From positions 1 to 21,511 of the forward strand of contig RXOD01004495.1 in assembly GCA_005223375.1 (NCBI GenBank): a DNA stretch of 21,511 nt, written 5' to 3'. This document shows positions 19,354 to 21,511 of the stretch, one piece after another. The first letter of the stretch is position 1. Each line of letters starts with the position of its first letter. Source of the DNA: Amoebophrya sp. AT5.2. Lineage: Eukaryota; Sar; Dinophyceae; Syndiniales; Amoebophryaceae. Position numbers and translations under genes: made by a program. The notes below the pieces were generated by a model. That model had not been told where the DNA came from. It ran no database searches and was given only the letters and a program-made list of their open reading frames with translations.

Positions 19354-20331
19354 CTAATGGCAGTCAGAACGGAGTGGGTACATTCTCTGCGCCGCGAAGG
19401 CGGCCGGCGCGATGTAGACGGGCCAGAGGATCGTGCCCTGCAGAACGCTGGCAACGACTCCCACGAAGGTTGCTGCTCCGCACAGAGCGGCAAGGCCGAA
19501 GCGCGGCACGAAGAACCGCAGCGTCATGAAGCCGAGCGATATAGAGCCAAGCACCAGCAAGATTTGGTTGCTCAGACCCCGGAGCTCCTCCTCAAACGCC
19601 TTCCGTTTCCGAGCTGCCTCGTCCTGCTCCTCGTCGTCGTCGACGCCCTGGTGTTCCTTGGAAGCGCCGCTGGTCGTGGATGAGCTGCTCGCGTCTTCCT
19701 CGCGTGTCCCTTGCCCTGGTCGTGGGTCTGCATTGCCTGCTTCTTTTTTCCCGAACGAGAAAGTCCTCGAGGAGCACGTTGATGAAGATGGCGCCGAGTT
19801 GCCGCTTCTAGAACCGTCTGGAGAAGATTCCGACTCGGCACTTCCACTTGCGCCCCCCTCCCCGCCGTGCGGTTTCCTCGTTGAGTCGGATGCGAAGAAC
19901 CGACGCCAGCTTCCCAGCATACCTCCCAGTGGAACCATCGAGGTCGGCATCTTCGTCCAGCAGCATGATGTCGTGTAGAGAAAGAGATTTTGATTCGCTA
20001 TGTTGGGCGAAGAGAAGACCTGACACGAGTTGGTCAGAGAAACCGAAAGCAGCTGGCGAGCAGCTGCTCCTGTTCCGGTTCTGGTGGGCTTTGAAGTTGA
20101 ACTTTTCAACGTCCTCGGCCCCCGCCTTGCGTCTCCGCCTCCGGAGGTCGGCGCCGCGTCGCGACCGCTGTTGGAAAAGTATCTCGCTGTCGCGGCCACC
20201 GGCCACGCCGTAGTCGGCCTCGAACCAAAGAAATCCGGGCGCGAGCGTGACGCCGACGCGCGAGCCGAAGCCGATGCTATCAATCGGCGCACTGACTTTG
20301 ACATGAAGTCAGTGGGAGCTAGAGCTTTCAT
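19354..20331 (-). CDS. Probable mitochondrial membrane protein with two or three C-terminal helices
   Basis: A 325-residue protein from ATG 20331. The first 60 residues are rich in Arg, Ser and Ala and lack acidic residues after Asp8 (a mitochondrial presequence type), with a plausible processing site at ATARYF|S around residue 50. A low-complexity Ser/Gly/Asp linker and a charged helix (ARKRKAFEEELRGL, about 238-253) precede hydrophobic segments at about 256-275 (ILLVLGSISLGFMTLRFFV), 279-299 (FGLAALCGAATFVGVVASVLQ) and a shorter one at 300-314. It is probably an inner-membrane protein; no family is recognised. Residues about 75-150 are the weak part: a second minus-strand frame (20206-19808) reads more like protein there, so an intron or frame change inside the gene is possible. 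Its stop is 17 nt from the next start. Confidence 0.6.
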   Translation of the reverse strand: MKALAPTDFMSKSVRRLIASASARASASRSRPDFFGSRPTTAWPVAATARYFSNSGRDAAPTSGGGDARRGPRTLKSSTSKPTRTGTGAAARQLLSVSLTNSCQVFSSPNIANQNLFLYTTSCCWTKMPTSMVPLGGMLGSWRRFFASDSTRKPHGGEGGASGSAESESSPDGSRSGNSAPSSSTCSSRTFSFGKKEAGNADPRPGQGTREEDASSSSTTSGASKEHQGVDDDEEQDEAARKRKAFEEELRGLSNQILLVLGSISLGFMTLRFFVPRFGLAALCGAATFVGVVASVLQGTILWPVYIAPAAFAAQRMYPLRSDCH

Positions 20332-21221
20332 CTTTGTTTAGATGGACATGAATCGATGCGTATTCAAAAAATACCAGTTCTATTCTTGTTGAATTCGAAT
20401 TCTTGTTGTGGTGAACTACGGTATCCGTATCCTCGACGTGGACGTTTATTATTATTTTCGCATTCGGCAAGGAGCAAAGTGAAAGTATAGTGTGAAGTAC
20501 AGAAAAAATAGAGCATGAGCAATGTGCTGAGAGTCAGATGAGTCGGGAGACAGAAAGTATAGGGCTTGGGTGTGAAAGCGTAAGCGCTGTAGGAGCCTGC
20601 TCTATGCTGGTGTCTACGGATCATCTGCGCGAGCACGTGCACCTCGACCTTGAGGGCAGGCCCAGGAGCACCATCAACTAGGGATATTTTCATCCTTCAG
20701 TTTCAGTATCACACGGATTGATTGCGGTCACGAGCACGCACAGCACCACGGGACAGAGTTCCAAAGACAGGCATCGTATCGTTGAAGAACGAGGGGGCGG
20801 CACGACGCACCAGTAGAACAGAGGACAGGCTGTTGTGAAATACAAATACTCCACGGGCATCGCAAGAGGTCGCTTGCGAATGCGATCTGAATCTCCTGCT
20901 CCTGTAAATTGTAGAGCAGCGTCGACCTTCAGCCGAGTCAAGCTGCGTTCATCTGCACACAATCCATCGTGCTGGTAGTGGGGCCCTAGTTGTAGCGGCC
21001 CAGCGTCGGTTGCGCTGGCGACTCTGTTGATATTGACTGCGCTTCGTTTAGAACCGGCCTCGTCGTTGTTCTTGTCCCACGAACACCAGGAGTAAACAGC
21101 AACTGGACCAACGTGCCGGGCGAGATGAAAGAATAAAAGAATATCAATAAATGCAGCCCTCCCACTCCCGACGTCTGAGTCAGCATGATGATCGGCAGGC
21201 GGGCGTCTTCACTGGCTGCAG
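20332..21221. other. Intergenic spacer, no gene supported
   Basis: About 890 bp. Two minus-strand frames of 109 and 90 codons (20364-20693 and 20690-20962) have ATG starts but no domain, and their composition is that of spacer DNA. No repeat or RNA gene was recognised. Confidence 0.5.
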
Positions 21222-21511
21222 CTACAGAAGTGGCCGTTGTTCCTCTGCCCCCACATCCTCTTCTCCTCCGTACCCCCCCCTTGCGGCGTCGTCGCTGTCG
21301 TACACGCGGTCGAGGATCTCTCCGCCCACGTCGTCCGGCTCCGTCAGCTTGGTGCGCAACGAGTACTCCATCGAGTCCAGAACAAAGTGCGGGAAGTCAC
21401 CCGGGCGGAAGAACTCCTCGGGCGCTTCGTACAGCGTTTCCAGCTTGTAGAACTTCCGGATGTCGGAGCTGAAGATGTGCACGACGATGGTATGGCGGGA
21501 CCAGCTGGTAA
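21222..21511 (-). CDS. C-terminal fragment of an unrecognised protein, continues past the right edge
   Basis: About 96 residues are open from the window edge to a TAG at 21222. The visible part reads SRHTIVVHIFSSDIRKFYKL, then EAPEEFFRPGDFPHFVLD, then an acidic Gly/Glu tail ending QRPLL. The first 60 residues have a balanced, globular composition and the tail looks disordered. No domain is recognised. A GTG in the fragment is not a start, because the frame is open upstream of it to the edge. An intron near the edge (TTACCAG|CTGG) cannot be excluded. Confidence 0.6.
   Translation of the reverse strand, partial: TSWSRHTIVVHIFSSDIRKFYKLETLYEAPEEFFRPGDFPHFVLDSMEYSLRTKLTEPDDVGGEILDRVYDSDDAARGGYGGEEDVGAEEQRPLL

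Noticed and set aside
20364..20962. Two overlapping minus-strand frames of 109 and 90 codons
   Set aside because: They have ATG starts, but no domain and spacer-like composition; support is too weak to call them genes.

Overview
The window looks like nuclear DNA of an alveolate of the dinoflagellate lineage. A syndinian such as Amoebophrya would fit, but this is inference and no marker gene settles it. The pointers are: every supported gene lies on the minus strand; GC-rich, mostly intron-free reading frames are separated by AT-richer spacers; two genes carry a divergent ParB-like 'DNRRL' domain of a kind I recall as common in dinoflagellates; and one intron has transposon-style ends (an introner).

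Layout, left to right (all genes minus strand). 148-2646: a split superfamily 2 helicase whose C-terminal end is missing or lies beyond the left edge. 2647-4902: spacer with short repeats. 4903-8952: a 1349-residue, single-exon, four-arginine-S4 voltage-gated ion channel. 8953-10944: spacer with a possible upstream exon of the channel gene. 10945-13933: a Cys-rich zinc-finger protein with a ParB-like domain that is cut in half by a 0.54 kb introner. 13934-15441: spacer. 15442-17733: a paralogous ParB-like protein that shares a nearly identical segment of about 130 bp with its neighbour, at the other end of the protein. 17734-18983: spacer. 18984-19336: a two-exon, 87-residue protein. 19354-20331: a probable mitochondrial membrane protein ending only 17 nt before the start of the previous gene. 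20332-21221: spacer. 21222-21511: C-terminal part of an unrecognised gene running off the right edge.

The genes do not form an obvious pathway. The coherent unit is the 10.9-17.7 kb block, where two DNRRL-domain proteins, a shared mobile coding segment and an introner show recent duplication and intron gain. The most notable finding is the introner: 22-bp terminal inverted repeats, 5-bp direct repeats, and in-frame reconstruction of the ParB-like domain once it is removed.
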